A DNA stretch of 62,718 nucleotides, taken from NCBI GenBank assembly GCA_017744605.1, contig JAGIAZ010000017.1:1-62718 (forward strand). The letters run 5' to 3'. Origin of the DNA: Sphingobium sp. (lineage in GTDB: Bacteria; Pseudomonadota; Alphaproteobacteria; Sphingomonadales; Sphingomonadaceae). The translations under genes were made by a program, and so were the position numbers. Position 1 is the stretch's first letter; every line of letters starts with the position of its first letter. The notes under the pieces were generated by a model that had not been told where the DNA came from, searched no databases, and saw nothing but the letters and a program-made list of their open reading frames with translations. This document shows positions 1-8,005 of this stretch, piece by piece.

Positions 1-633
1 GCGCGTCTGGTCGGTCAGCGGCGTGTGCAGCGTGATGAAGTCCGCCTTGGCGAGCAGCGTGTCGAGATCGACCTTCTCCACGCCCATTTCCAGCGCGCGC
101 TCGGGTGTCAGGAAGGGATCGAAGGCGACGACCTTCATGCGCAGGCCGATCGCGCGGCTGGCCACGATCGAGCCGATATTGCCCGCGCCGATCAGGCCCA
201 GCGTCTTGCCGGTCACTTCGACGCCCATGAAGCGGTTCTTTTCCCACTTGCCGGCCTGGGTCGAGGCGTCGGCCTCGGGCAGCTGGCGGGCGAGCGCGAA
301 CATGAGGGCAATGGCGTGCTCGGCGGTGGTGATCGAGTTGCCGAACGGCGTGTTCATGACCACGATGCCCTTGGCCGAGGCATAGGGAATGTCGACATTG
401 TCGACACCGATGCCGGCGCGGCCGATCACCTTGAGGTTGGTCGCCGCGTCGATGATCTCCTTGGTGACCTTGGTCGAGGAGCGGATCGCGAGGCCGTCAT
501 ACTGGCCGATAATGGCCTTGAGTTCCTCCGGCGTCTTGCCGGTGATCTCGTCGACCTCGACACCGCGGTCGCGGAAGATCTGCGCGGCCTGCGGGTCCAT
601 CTTGTCGGAAATGAGTACGCGGGGTGTGGTCAT
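1..633 (-). CDS. serA: D-3-phosphoglycerate dehydrogenase (partial, C-terminus missing)
   Basis: Oxidises 3-phosphoglycerate to 3-phosphohydroxypyruvate with NAD, the first committed step of serine synthesis in the cytosol. Only residues 1-211 lie in the window; the rest of the catalytic domain and any ACT or ASB regulatory domain are off the left edge. Visible are the family N-terminus (MTTPRVLISDKM), the RSSTKVT segment around residues 51-57, GRAGIGVDNVD at about 71-81, and the Rossmann NAD-binding loop LGLIGAGNIG at about 145-154 followed by the FDP segment near 171. It lies 112 bases downstream of serC on the same strand, so the two probably share a transcript, although a palindrome sits in the gap. 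The ATG at 631-633 is the only sensible start. Confidence 0.95.
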   Translation of the reverse strand, partial: MTTPRVLISDKMDPQAAQIFRDRGVEVDEITGKTPEELKAIIGQYDGLAIRSSTKVTKEIIDAATNLKVIGRAGIGVDNVDIPYASAKGIVVMNTPFGNSITTAEHAIALMFALARQLPEADASTQAGKWEKNRFMGVEVTGKTLGLIGAGNIGSIVASRAIGLRMKVVAFDPFLTPERALEMGVEKVDLDTLLAKADFITLHTPLTDQTR

Positions 634-658
634 TTTACTGTCCTTTGAGGAGAGACAG

Positions 659-735
659 TGCCCCTGCGAAAGCAGGGGCCCAGGGCGAAATGGCACTGCT
701 GCTGAGCCCTGGGCTCCTGCTTTCGCAGGAGCACC
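659..735. repeat. Intergenic palindrome, CTCCTGCGAAAGCAGGAG family, paired
   Basis: Two hairpins face each other. The outer arms are GCCCCTGCGAAAGCAGGGGC at 660-679 and GCTCCTGCTTTCGCAGGAGC at 713-732, and the inner parts CCCAGGGC and GCCCTGGG also pair, so the whole element can fold into one long imperfect stem. Relatives lie at 33061-33085 and 52832-52909. It sits between serC and serA, where it could act as a processing or stability element. No transposase is associated. Confidence 0.8.
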
Positions 736-745
736 GGAATAGCGA

Positions 746-1891
746 TTAAGCGGAGACGACCAGCGCGGCCTTCGCCTCGGCATAGGCCCAGTCGAGCCAT
801 GGGCCGAGCGCGACGATGTCGGCGGTGTCGACGGTCGCGCCGCACCAGATGCGCAGGCCCGGCGGGGCATCGCGATAGCCGGCCACGTCATAGGCCGCGT
901 CCTGCGCCTCGAGCAGCGCGGCCATCTTCTTGATGAACGCCTCGTCGGCGCCCTCGACGGTCAGGCAGACGCTGGTGATCGAGCGCGTGGCCGGATCGGG
1001 GGCCAGGTGGCCGAGCCAGGAGCGCGCCTCGACGATGGCGTTGAGCGCGTCGGCATTGGCCTGCGCGCGACCGATCAGCCCCTTGAGGCCGCCGAGACCC
1101 TTCGCCCATTCGAGCGCGAAGATCGCGTCCTCGACCGCGAGCATGGACGGCGTGTTGATCGTCTCGCCTTTGAACACGCCTTCGGCGAGCTTGCCCTTGG
1201 ACATGAGGCGGAAGACCTTGGGCAGCGGCCAGGCCGGTGTATGGGTTTCGAGGCGCTCGACGGCGCGCGGGCCCAGGATCAGCACGCCATGGCCGCCTTC
1301 GCCGCCCAGCACCTTCTGCCAGGAGAAGGTGGCGACGTCGATCTTGTCCCACGGAATGTCATAGGCATAGACGGCGCTGGTCGCGTCGGCGAAGGCCAGG
1401 CCCTCGCGGTCGGCCGGGATCCAGTCGCCATTGGGGACGCGCACGCCGGAGGTGGTGCCGTTCCAGGTGAACAGCACGTCGTTCGACCAGTCGATCGCCT
1501 TCAGGTCGGGCAGCTGGCCATAGTCGGCGCGGATGATCGTCGGATCGAGCTTGAGCTGCTTGGCGACATCGGTGACCCAACCTTCGCCGAAGCTTTCCCA
1601 GGCGAGCGTCGTCACCGGGCGGGCGCCGAGCATCGTCCACATCGCCATTTCGAAGGCGCCGGTGTCCGAGCCGGGCACGATGCCGATGCGGTGGGTGTCG
1701 GGCAGGGCCAGCATCTCGCGCATCAGGTCGATGCAGAGCGCGAGCCGGTTCTTGCCCAGCTTCGAGCGGTGCGAACGGCCAAGCACGTCGGCGGCGAGTT
1801 TTGCGGGATCGTATCCGGGCGGCTTGGCGCACGGGCCGGACGAGAAATGCGGGCGCACGGGCTTCACGCCCGGCTTGGTAACCTCAGTCAT
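746..1891 (-). CDS. serC: Phosphoserine aminotransferase
   Basis: Converts 3-phosphohydroxypyruvate and glutamate to phosphoserine and 2-oxoglutarate, the second step of serine synthesis; PLP-dependent and cytosolic. The 381-residue product opens with MTEVTKPGVKPVRPHFSSGP and carries the PLP lysine in FSWQKVLGGEGGHG, K193 by my count. FSSGPCAKPPG and the later GVLILGPRAVERLE segment fit the alphaproteobacterial serC subgroup, which is slightly longer than the enterobacterial form. An upstream in-frame start would add 24 residues, but the ATG at 1889-1891 has AAGGAG nine bases before it and fits the family length. It is the first gene of serC-serA and is preceded by a candidate regulatory leader at 1892-1977. 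Confidence 0.95.
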   Translation of the reverse strand: MTEVTKPGVKPVRPHFSSGPCAKPPGYDPAKLAADVLGRSHRSKLGKNRLALCIDLMREMLALPDTHRIGIVPGSDTGAFEMAMWTMLGARPVTTLAWESFGEGWVTDVAKQLKLDPTIIRADYGQLPDLKAIDWSNDVLFTWNGTTSGVRVPNGDWIPADREGLAFADATSAVYAYDIPWDKIDVATFSWQKVLGGEGGHGVLILGPRAVERLETHTPAWPLPKVFRLMSKGKLAEGVFKGETINTPSMLAVEDAIFALEWAKGLGGLKGLIGRAQANADALNAIVEARSWLGHLAPDPATRSITSVCLTVEGADEAFIKKMAALLEAQDAAYDVAGYRDAPPGLRIWCGATVDTADIVALGPWLDWAYAEAKAALVVSA

Positions 1892-1977
1892 GTAATGCGT
1901 CTCCTTGCAGAGAGCACGCGCGGCGTTGGGACCGCGTGGCCCGTCGGCGGCCCTACCGGCCAATGATTAAAAGTCAA
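1892..1977 (-). promoter_or_regulatory. Candidate serC-type leader RNA and promoter
   Basis: On the minus strand the serC leader holds a possible -35 TTGACT (1972-1977) and then a GC-rich hairpin whose arms CACGCGG and CCGCGCGTG enclose a loop reading TCCCAACG (about 1914-1938), followed by GTGCTCTCTGCAAGGAG with the serC ribosome binding site. A conserved serC RNA motif is known upstream of serC in alphaproteobacteria. The position and the loop look like it from memory, but I could not align them to a covariance model. Confidence 0.5.
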
Positions 1978-2206
1978 GCACCGCCTGAACCACTGCCTGA
2001 ACAGGGGCCGCCGGGCCGCGCGCCACAAGCCGCCGCTGCCGCGTTAATGACTCGGCCGTCGCCTGTCCCGGCGCGGGACGCGGGTCTAAAATCATGATTA
2101 ACCGGGTTTTACCGCCCGGAAACGCCACCTAGAGGGAGGGTGTGGCGCGAAGGGACGCGTCGCTCGGCTGACTGGGGAGCAGCCGCCAATCAGTGGGATG
2201 ATTATC

Positions 2207-2770
2207 ATGAAGCGCATCACTCTTTCCGTACTGGCCGCAGGGGCCGCATTCGTCGCTTTTTCCGCCCCGGCCCAAGCCGCGGTGACCGTCGATACCGCGA
2301 ATTGCAGCAATCTGACCGTCGTCGGCAATCGCTGCCTGTTCAACGGCGTGAACCTCGCCAACACCGCCGAAGCGGCGGCCGTGCAGAACGCCTATAATGT
2401 CCAGTACAATCCGGACATCGATCTGAGCGGCCTGCTGCTGGGTACGAATCCGGGTACGAACTTCGGCTCGATGACCGGCGCGGGCACCCAATCGGGCAGC
2501 TGGTCCACGCCTGGCTATCTGATCCAGTATCTTGCCGTTTCCGGCGGCAACAAGACGTTCCTCTATTATCTGGGCGGCGTGTCGTCGGGCGATTGGTCGA
2601 CGCTCGGCATTGTCAACAATGGCGGTCAGCAGCCCAATCTGTCGCACCTGGCCTTCTTCGGCACGCAGGCTCCGGTTCCCGAGCCGGCCACCTGGGCCAT
2701 GCTGATCGCGGGCATGGGCATCGTGGGCGCTTCCATGCGCCGCCGCAAGACCGCCGTCAGCTTCGCCTGA
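2207..2770 (+). CDS. PEPxxWA-CTERM sorting-domain protein
   Basis: An exported protein of 187 residues and unknown function. It has a signal peptide (MKRITLSVLAAGAAFVAF, cleavage probably after APAQA) and ends with the PEP-CTERM tail: VPEPATWAMLIAGMG, a short hydrophobic span and the basic MRRRKTAVSFA. Family knowledge says such tails are recognised by an exosortase/archaeosortase-type peptidase, and the proteins are thought to reach the surface or extracellular matrix. The middle is rich in Gly, Asn and Ser with no recognisable domain. An ATG at 2198 is possible, but 2207 has GTGGGA at better spacing. A hairpin at 2792-2827 ends the unit. The neighbour at 3073 has almost the same tail. Confidence 0.85.
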   Translation: MKRITLSVLAAGAAFVAFSAPAQAAVTVDTANCSNLTVVGNRCLFNGVNLANTAEAAAVQNAYNVQYNPDIDLSGLLLGTNPGTNFGSMTGAGTQSGSWSTPGYLIQYLAVSGGNKTFLYYLGGVSSGDWSTLGIVNNGGQQPNLSHLAFFGTQAPVPEPATWAMLIAGMGIVGASMRRRKTAVSFA

Positions 2771-2791
2771 CCCAATAGCTGATCCTGTTTT

Positions 2792-2827
2792 GCAAGGCCG
2801 GTGCGTCACCCGACGCGCCGGCCTTGC
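2792..2827 (+). terminator. Hairpin terminator after first PEP-CTERM gene
   Basis: The arms GCAAGGCCGGTGCGTC (2792-2807) and GACGCGCCGGCCTTGC (2812-2827) pair over 16 positions with one G-U pair and a four-base loop. The following T tract is poor (CCGTTGTG), so termination may be partial. The stem shares the CCGGxGCGTC core with the terminator after the second PEP-CTERM gene. Confidence 0.7.
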
Positions 2828-3072
2828 CCGTTGTGCCGAAGACTCGGGACATGTCGTTGCGGCCTTTCGCCGGGACCGCCATATCCGCAGGAAAATGATG
2901 GATTTCCGTCGCTCCCGACTCGCGATCATGCCTCGAATTGAAACAGGCTGCCCGCATTATGGTGGTTAACAAACTATTGCCGCGGCGACAATTTTGATAC
3001 AAACGGCCTTGTCACGCGACTCGCGTGCTCTTTCAGCCGTGGGGGCTGATGAGGGTAGAAGTGGGAAAAATC

Positions 3073-3690
3073 ATGAAGAACTTCACGAAAATTTCGTTCG
3101 CAACGGGCGTTGCGCTCGCCGCTCTGTCGGTCGCCGTGCCGGCTCAGGCTGCCGTGCTCTTCGACAACGGCACCTTCAAGCTCGAAGACGTCAATGTTGG
3201 TGGCCAGCCCGTCAATCTGAACAGCATTTCCGCTGACCAGAAGACCGTCATCGGCGATTACAACGGCGGGACGGTTACGTTCACGAGCACGACCGACCTG
3301 GCCTTCAATCAGGGCGCCGCGACGATCTACGCGGCCGCCAAGAAGGGCGTGCTTACGGATCTTTCTATCAACATCGGGGCGCCGGGCTACAATGTGGCCG
3401 GGTTCGCTTTCGCGGGCGACGGGATCTTCAACCTCGTGGTGAACGGCACGACGACCATTTCCAACATTACGATCCCGAGCGGGAATACAGCGTTCAAGCT
3501 CAGCGGCGCGGGCATCCAGACTCTGGCGTTCACGTTCGATCCGGGGATCGACACGGAAAAGCAGTTCCGTCTGCAAGGTCTGAGCACCTCGGCCGTTCCC
3601 GAGCCGACGACCTGGGCCATGCTCATCGCCGGCCTCGGTGTCGTCGGTGCGTCGATGCGCCGTCGCAAGACCGCGGTCAGCTTCGCCTGA
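3073..3690 (+). CDS. PEPxxWA-CTERM sorting-domain protein
   Basis: An exported protein of 205 residues. The signal peptide runs MKNFTKISFATGVALAALS with cleavage probably after VPAQA, and the protein ends with the sorting tail VPEPTTWAMLIAGLG, a hydrophobic stretch and MRRRKTAVSFA. The last ten residues equal those of the gene at 2207-2770, while the central domains differ. The central part (about residues 30-175) alternates short hydrophobic strands with many Thr, Gly and Asn, which suggests a beta-rich secreted domain, but I do not recognise the family. A longer reading frame begins at 3025; MKNFTK fits the signal peptide and follows a purine-rich GTGGGAAAAA tract. A strong terminator follows at 3718-3757. 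Confidence 0.85.
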   Translation: MKNFTKISFATGVALAALSVAVPAQAAVLFDNGTFKLEDVNVGGQPVNLNSISADQKTVIGDYNGGTVTFTSTTDLAFNQGAATIYAAAKKGVLTDLSINIGAPGYNVAGFAFAGDGIFNLVVNGTTTISNITIPSGNTAFKLSGAGIQTLAFTFDPGIDTEKQFRLQGLSTSAVPEPTTWAMLIAGLGVVGASMRRRKTAVSFA

Positions 3691-3717
3691 TTTAGCTCGC
3701 CCACACGGGCTTGAAGG

Positions 3718-3757
3718 AAGGCCGGAGCGTCGCAGGACGCTCCGGCCTTTCCCGTTT
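3718..3757 (+). terminator. Rho-independent terminator
   Basis: A perfect 14-base stem, AAGGCCGGAGCGTC (3718-3731) with GACGCTCCGGCCTT (3736-3749), and loop GCAG, followed by TCCCGTTTTT. It ends the second PEP-CTERM unit. Confidence 0.9.
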
Positions 3758-3909
3758 TTGCGGTTGCCTGGGGCCGCATGGCCCGCCTTGCGCATGTCCG
3801 CGTCGCGCATTCGCGCCATCCCGTTTCGGACTCGCCTCGTCGCAGCGCGCCTGGCCTGCCCTTTGCCTCGCCTTTCGGCTTTTCCTTCCCTCACCTATAG
3901 CTGCGGCCC

Positions 3910-4617
3910 ATGGGTCGCGGGTGCGCAGGCTGGCGTAACGCAAGAGGGGCGGCACTGCTGGTGCTCGCCCTGGTCTCGGCCTGTGTCGGGGGCTGCGTCG
4001 GCGGCGGCGGACCGCCCCCTTCCCGCGTCGCCACGCGTCCCCAGCCCCAGCCGACCGGGCCTTTGCCAAGCAGCGAGGCCTTCAAGCTGTGCAAGGCGCG
4101 CCTCGACCAGGCGGCGGTGCGGTTCGAGGTTCTGCCCGACCAGCAGCATGGCGGCGGCTGCGCCATCATCGATGCCGTGAAGCTGCTCGATTTCGGCACG
4201 CCCACCGCCAATCTCGGCGCGATGACCTGCGAACTCGCCGACAAGTTCGCCGCCTGGGTGCGCTATGCCGTCCGCCCTGCCGCGCGCCTCTATTTCGGGA
4301 GCGAAGTCGTGCGCATCGAGACCTTCGGCACCTACTCGTGCCGCGATGTGCGGGGCTCGGGCGGGACCATCGCCGGGCGCCTGTCCGAACATGGTCGGGC
4401 CAATGCCGTCGATGTTTCGGCTTTCGTGCTGGCGGACGGGCGGCGGGTCAGCGTCGTGGACGATTGGCGCGCCGACGGCGCGACGTCGCAATTTCTCCAC
4501 ATCATCCACGACAGCGCCTGCAAGCGGTTCCGCACCGTGCTGAGCCCCGATTACAACGCCGCCCATCGCGACCACTTGCATTTCGACATGGGCGGCAAAG
4601 GGCGCTATTGCCGTTGA
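3910..4617 (+). CDS. Extensin-like C-terminal domain lipoprotein
   Basis: A 235-residue exported protein with the extensin-like C-terminal domain, a fold related to peptidoglycan DD-carboxypeptidases. Its first 40 residues are a hydrophobic signal with LVLALVSAC, a plausible lipobox, then a Gly- and Pro-rich linker. The domain shows the family marks in order: CxARLDQxxVRFEVLP, GGGCAIIDAVKL, MTCELADKFAAWV, GTYSCRDVRG, SEHGRANAVDVSAF and HRDHLHFDMGGKGRYC. The SEHGRANAVDVS and DHLHFD segments hold His and Asp positions that would bind zinc in a LAS-type peptidase. It probably acts on cell-wall material in the periplasm. It stands alone, with 52 bases before the next gene. Confidence 0.85.
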   Translation: MGRGCAGWRNARGAALLVLALVSACVGGCVGGGGPPPSRVATRPQPQPTGPLPSSEAFKLCKARLDQAAVRFEVLPDQQHGGGCAIIDAVKLLDFGTPTANLGAMTCELADKFAAWVRYAVRPAARLYFGSEVVRIETFGTYSCRDVRGSGGTIAGRLSEHGRANAVDVSAFVLADGRRVSVVDDWRADGATSQFLHIIHDSACKRFRTVLSPDYNAAHRDHLHFDMGGKGRYCR

Positions 4618-4669
4618 GTTCCCTCTGGCGTACGCCTCGCCGCTTTTCCGGAAGACAGAAACCATATCT

Positions 4670-5545
4670 ATGAGCGACCGCGATCCCGTCGAGCAGCCCC
4701 GCTTCCGCCCCGCCAAGCAGGAAGTGAGGGTCCAGGAGGAGGTCCACACCCCGCAGACCGCGAGCCCGGCCTATCGCCTGGCCTTCCAGGACGACGAGTT
4801 CCTGTTGCGCCAGGACCTGCGCCCCGTCCGCTTCCAGCTCGAGCTGCTGAAGCCGGAACTGCTGCTCGACGAGGCGAAGATCGCCTCCACCTTCGTCTTC
4901 TATGGCTCGGCGCGCATCCCGTCGCCCGAGGACGCGCAGGCGCGGATCGATGCCGCCACCGACGAGCGCTCACGCCACGTCGCCGAGCGCCTGGCCGCCA
5001 AGTCGCATTATTATGATGTCGCGCGCGAGCTCGCCCGCATCGCCGCCCAATATCCGGTGAATGCCGACGGCTGGCGCAATTTCGTTGTCTGCTCCGGCGG
5101 CGGACCCTCGATCATGGAAGCGGCCAATCGCGGTGCGGCGGATGTCGGCGCCAAGACGATCGGCATGAACATCCTGCTGCCGCACGAGCAGGCGCCCAAC
5201 CGCTATGTGACGCCCGACCTCTCCTTCCGCTTCCACTATTTCGCCCTGCGCAAGATGCACTTCACGCTGCGCGCCCGGGCGCTCGCCATCTTCCCCGGCG
5301 GCTTCGGCACGTTCGACGAGTTCTTCGAGGTGCTGACGCTGATCCAGACCGGCAAGATGAAGCGCATCCCGGTGCTGCTCTACGGGCGCGACTTCTGGGA
5401 GCGCGTCGTCAACTTCGAGGCGCTCGCCGACGAGGGCGTCATCGCGCATCAGGATCTCGAACTGATCAACTGGGTCGAGACGGCGGACGAGGGCTGGGAC
5501 GTCGTCGACCGCTTCTATGCGGACGGCAGTTCCGACGACGAGTGA
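4670..5545 (+). CDS. LOG-family protein (TIGR00730-like Rossmann fold)
   Basis: A 291-residue cytosolic protein of the family once labelled lysine decarboxylase-like, whose studied members are nucleotide 5'-monophosphate phosphoribohydrolases. The signature is clear: FYGSARIPSPEDA near residue 85, VCSGGGPSIMEAANRGA near 143, then FPGGFGTFDEFFEVLTLIQ near 207, the PGGxGTxxE active-site motif. About 80 residues precede the core and are rich in Glu and Arg; long forms like this are common in alphaproteobacteria. The start ATG at 4670 follows GGAAGACAG. It may form a transcript with the extensin-like gene, but the products do not suggest a shared task. The exact substrate cannot be read from the sequence. 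Confidence 0.85.
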   Translation: MSDRDPVEQPRFRPAKQEVRVQEEVHTPQTASPAYRLAFQDDEFLLRQDLRPVRFQLELLKPELLLDEAKIASTFVFYGSARIPSPEDAQARIDAATDERSRHVAERLAAKSHYYDVARELARIAAQYPVNADGWRNFVVCSGGGPSIMEAANRGAADVGAKTIGMNILLPHEQAPNRYVTPDLSFRFHYFALRKMHFTLRARALAIFPGGFGTFDEFFEVLTLIQTGKMKRIPVLLYGRDFWERVVNFEALADEGVIAHQDLELINWVETADEGWDVVDRFYADGSSDDE

Positions 5546-5781
5546 CGGGCTCCCGACAGAGTGGCGCAACGCCGTCACCCTGGGCTTGGCCCGGAGTTCC
5601 GCTTTCCTGCGGCCATGGCTTGGAGGCCGATCCATCGTGCTGAACCGCTCGTCATAGCGAGCCCGGCTTCAGCCGGGGGAAGCAGGGGCGGGCAAGATCG
5701 GCCCGGATTGCCGCGTGACTTCGTCGCTCGCAAGGACGCTTCAGGCCTGCTGGATCGGAGTCCAGGGAGAAGACCCAAAGA

Positions 5782-5812
5782 AAAAGGCGGGCATCGCGGC
5801 CCGCCTTTTCTG
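5782..5812. terminator. Bidirectional terminator
   Basis: AAAAGGCGGGC (5782-5792) pairs perfectly with GCCCGCCTTTT (5799-5809), with A-rich and T-rich flanks on the two sides, so it can end transcription from the LOG gene and from the convergent cytochrome c gene. Confidence 0.85.
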
Positions 5813-5832
5813 TTCGTTCGTCCGGGAGCCCG

Positions 5833-6450
5833 TTACTTCTTCTCGGGCTCTGCCGCGTTGGCGGCGGGTGCCGCTTCATTGCCGGCCGCCGCATTGGCGC
5901 CCTCGGCCGGTGCCGGCGCCGCGTCGGCGGCAGGCAGCGGCAGGTTCGAGCCCTGCGCGTTCAGATAGGCGATGATATTGGCGCGGTCTTCGGGGTTGCC
6001 GAGGCCGGCGAAGCTCATCTTGGTGCCGTCGGCGAAGCCCTTCGGGTTGGTCAGCCACTTGTCGAGCGCCTCGAAGGTCCACTTGCCGCCCACCTTCTTG
6101 AGGGCTTCGGAGAAGGCGAAGCCGCCCTTGCCCTCGGCGATGCCCTCGCCGACCGTGGCGTAGAGATTGGGGCCGATGCCGTTGGCGCCGCCCTGCGCGA
6201 TGGTGTGGCAGGCCATGCACTTGGCGAAGACCTTCTCGCCCTTGGCGACGTCCGCCGAAGCGAGCAGCGTGTTGAGCGACGGGCCGGCTGCGCCGCCGCC
6301 CTCGCCTTCGGCCTCGACGCCCTGGATGGCATAGCCCATCGGCTCGGGGCGCTCCTGATGGAACATCTTCGTGCCGACGATGCCCGCGCCGAGCGCGACG
6401 ATGCCGGCGAACAGGGTCCAGCCCGCAATGGTATTGAAACGATCGCTCAT
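5833..6450 (-). CDS. Membrane-anchored class I cytochrome c
   Basis: A 205-residue monohaem c-type cytochrome of the cycM/c552 type that carries electrons from the bc1 complex to terminal oxidases in many alphaproteobacteria. Residues 9-28 (AGWTLFAGIVALGAGIVGTK) form an uncleaved N-terminal anchor, followed by a Gly- and Glu-rich linker to about residue 60. The haem site CMACH is at 78-82 and the Met ligand is in DGTKMSFAGL, M145. After residue 160 comes an unusual Ala/Pro-rich tail of about 45 residues (PAADAAPAPAEG and onward) ending EPEKK, which extends the usual domain into the periplasm. An in-frame ORF continues far upstream, but the ATG at 6448-6450 starts exactly at the anchor. Confidence 0.9.
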   Translation of the reverse strand: MSDRFNTIAGWTLFAGIVALGAGIVGTKMFHQERPEPMGYAIQGVEAEGEGGGAAGPSLNTLLASADVAKGEKVFAKCMACHTIAQGGANGIGPNLYATVGEGIAEGKGGFAFSEALKKVGGKWTFEALDKWLTNPKGFADGTKMSFAGLGNPEDRANIIAYLNAQGSNLPLPAADAAPAPAEGANAAAGNEAAPAANAAEPEKK

Positions 6451-6758
6451 TCCGCGTCTTTCTCCGATTTGCCCCGGCCCTGCGCCACTCAAGCAGGCGC
6501 GTTCGCCCCTGTTTGGGGCCCCCATTAATGAGGGAACGCCGTGCACGCAAGCCATGCGTGCGCGCTTCTTCCGGCTTCGCCGAAACGGTTCGGCTGGCGC
6601 CGTTTCCCGCATGAGCGGACCGGATTGCCCTTGTCTTGTGCGCTCCTTGCGCGCTTGTCGGTGAGGCTCTAGGGACCGGGCGAGATTCTGGTCGGGCGGC
6701 GCCATTTGCGGGCCCGCATGGCCTGAACGTCGGTCGGTCCCAAGCGCGAGTTCCGGAT
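6451..6758. other. Divergent intergenic region, no gene seen
   Basis: These 308 bases separate the cytochrome c gene from the prephenate dehydratase gene and must hold both promoters. A modest inverted repeat, GCACGCAAGCCATGCGTGC at 6543-6561, is visible. I could not assign convincing -35 and -10 elements on either strand. Confidence 0.4.
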
Positions 6759-7652
6759 ATGGACAATTACCCGCTCCCAGCGCGGCGCCTCGTCGCCGAG
6801 ATGTCGGACGCCGCTGCGGCCGCGCCCGGGCGCGCGCTCGCCTTTCAGGGCGCGCCCGGCGCGAATTCGCATCTGGCGGCGATGGACTATGCGCCCGACG
6901 GCCTGCCGCTGCCCTGCTTCAGCTTCGAGGATGCGATCGATGCGGTGCGCGACGGGATTGCCGACCGCGCCATCATCCCCATCGAGAACAGCCTGCACGG
7001 CCGCGTGGCCGACATGCATTTCCTGCTGCCGGAATCGGGCCTGTCGATCGTCGATGAATATTTCCTGCAGATCCATCACTGTCTGATGAGCGCGGACGAG
7101 AGCGCCCCGGTCAGTGCGCTCAGCCATGCCCAGGCCATCGGCCAGTGCCGCCATTATCTGCGCGCGAACAGCATCCGCCCGATCGTCTATGCCGACACGG
7201 CCGGCGCGGCGGCGCTCGTCGCGGACGTGCGCGAGACCGGCGCGGCCGCCATCGCCCCGGCGCTCGCCGCCAGGCTCTACAACCTGCATCTCCACGCCTC
7301 GAACATCGAGGACAGCCCGGACAACATGACCCGCTTCGTCGTGCTGGCCCGCGATCCGGTGACGCCGGACAGCGAAGCCGGCCCGGTCATGACCAGCTTC
7401 CTGTTCGAGGTGAAGAACGTCCCCGCCGCGCTCTACAAGGCGATGGGCGGCTTTGCGACCAATGGCGTCAACATGACCAAGCTGGAGAGCTACCAGCGCG
7501 GCGCCAGCTTCTCGGCGACCGAATTCTACGCCGACATCGAAGGCATGCCCGGCGACCCCAGCGTCGACCGCGCGCTCGAAGAACTGGCCTTCCACTCGAA
7601 ATGGGTGCGCCTGCTCGGCAGCTACCGCCAGGCCCGGCCGCGGTCGGTGTGA
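6759..7652 (+). CDS. pheA: Prephenate dehydratase
   Basis: Converts prephenate to phenylpyruvate in phenylalanine synthesis; cytosolic and normally inhibited by phenylalanine. The 297-residue product has the catalytic domain first (LAFQGAPGANSHLAAMDYAP near residue 28, PIENSLHGRVADMHFLLPE near 80, and the dehydratase motif NMTRFVVLA near 190) and then an ACT domain from about 205 (TSFLFEVKNVPAALYKAM, LESYQRGASF) for feedback control. It has no chorismate mutase domain, as usual in alphaproteobacteria. The ORF is open 41 codons further up, but the ATG at 6759 gives the family length. Confidence 0.93.
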   Translation: MDNYPLPARRLVAEMSDAAAAAPGRALAFQGAPGANSHLAAMDYAPDGLPLPCFSFEDAIDAVRDGIADRAIIPIENSLHGRVADMHFLLPESGLSIVDEYFLQIHHCLMSADESAPVSALSHAQAIGQCRHYLRANSIRPIVYADTAGAAALVADVRETGAAAIAPALAARLYNLHLHASNIEDSPDNMTRFVVLARDPVTPDSEAGPVMTSFLFEVKNVPAALYKAMGGFATNGVNMTKLESYQRGASFSATEFYADIEGMPGDPSVDRALEELAFHSKWVRLLGSYRQARPRSV

Positions 7653-7743
7653 TCGGCGCTCGACGCCAGTGACCCAGACCGACGCCATCGCGACCAGTTC
7701 GTCACCCTGGATTTGATCGGTGATGATCCGTTCGAACAGGTAA

Positions 7744-7851
7744 CTGTTCCCCGGCGCAGGCCGGGGCCCAGTCTCGACGCGAAGCGTCGAATGCCTGCCA
7801 TTGCACGCACGTCTCCGTTCAGTCTGGACCCCGGCCTACGCCGGGGAACAG
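7744..7851. repeat. Intergenic palindrome pair, CCCCGG-C/T-GCCGGGG family
   Basis: CTGTTCCCCGGCGCAGGCCG begins at 7744 and its near-complement ending in GCCGGGGAACAG closes at 7851, with a second small palindrome (TCGACGCGAAGCGTCGA, 7774-7790) between. The outer arms can pair over about 25 bases. It follows pheA. Elements of related sequence are at 19706-19771 and 16537-16582. Confidence 0.75.
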
Positions 7852-8005
7852 CCCATTCCTTCATCTTAAGGGTATCATCGCCGATTTGATCCGGGCTTCA
7901 GCTTCGTCTTCTTTCCGCGCAAATATTTCTGAAGATACGATCAAGATTCGGTGTTCAAGTTTCATGCGACCTCTGCCATCTCCTGCGTGGGGGGAGGACA
8001 TGCGC

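Noticed and set aside
3638..4180. 180-codon plus-strand frame between the second PEP-CTERM gene and the extensin-like gene
   Set aside because: It crosses a strong terminator and overlaps the extensin-like gene in another frame.
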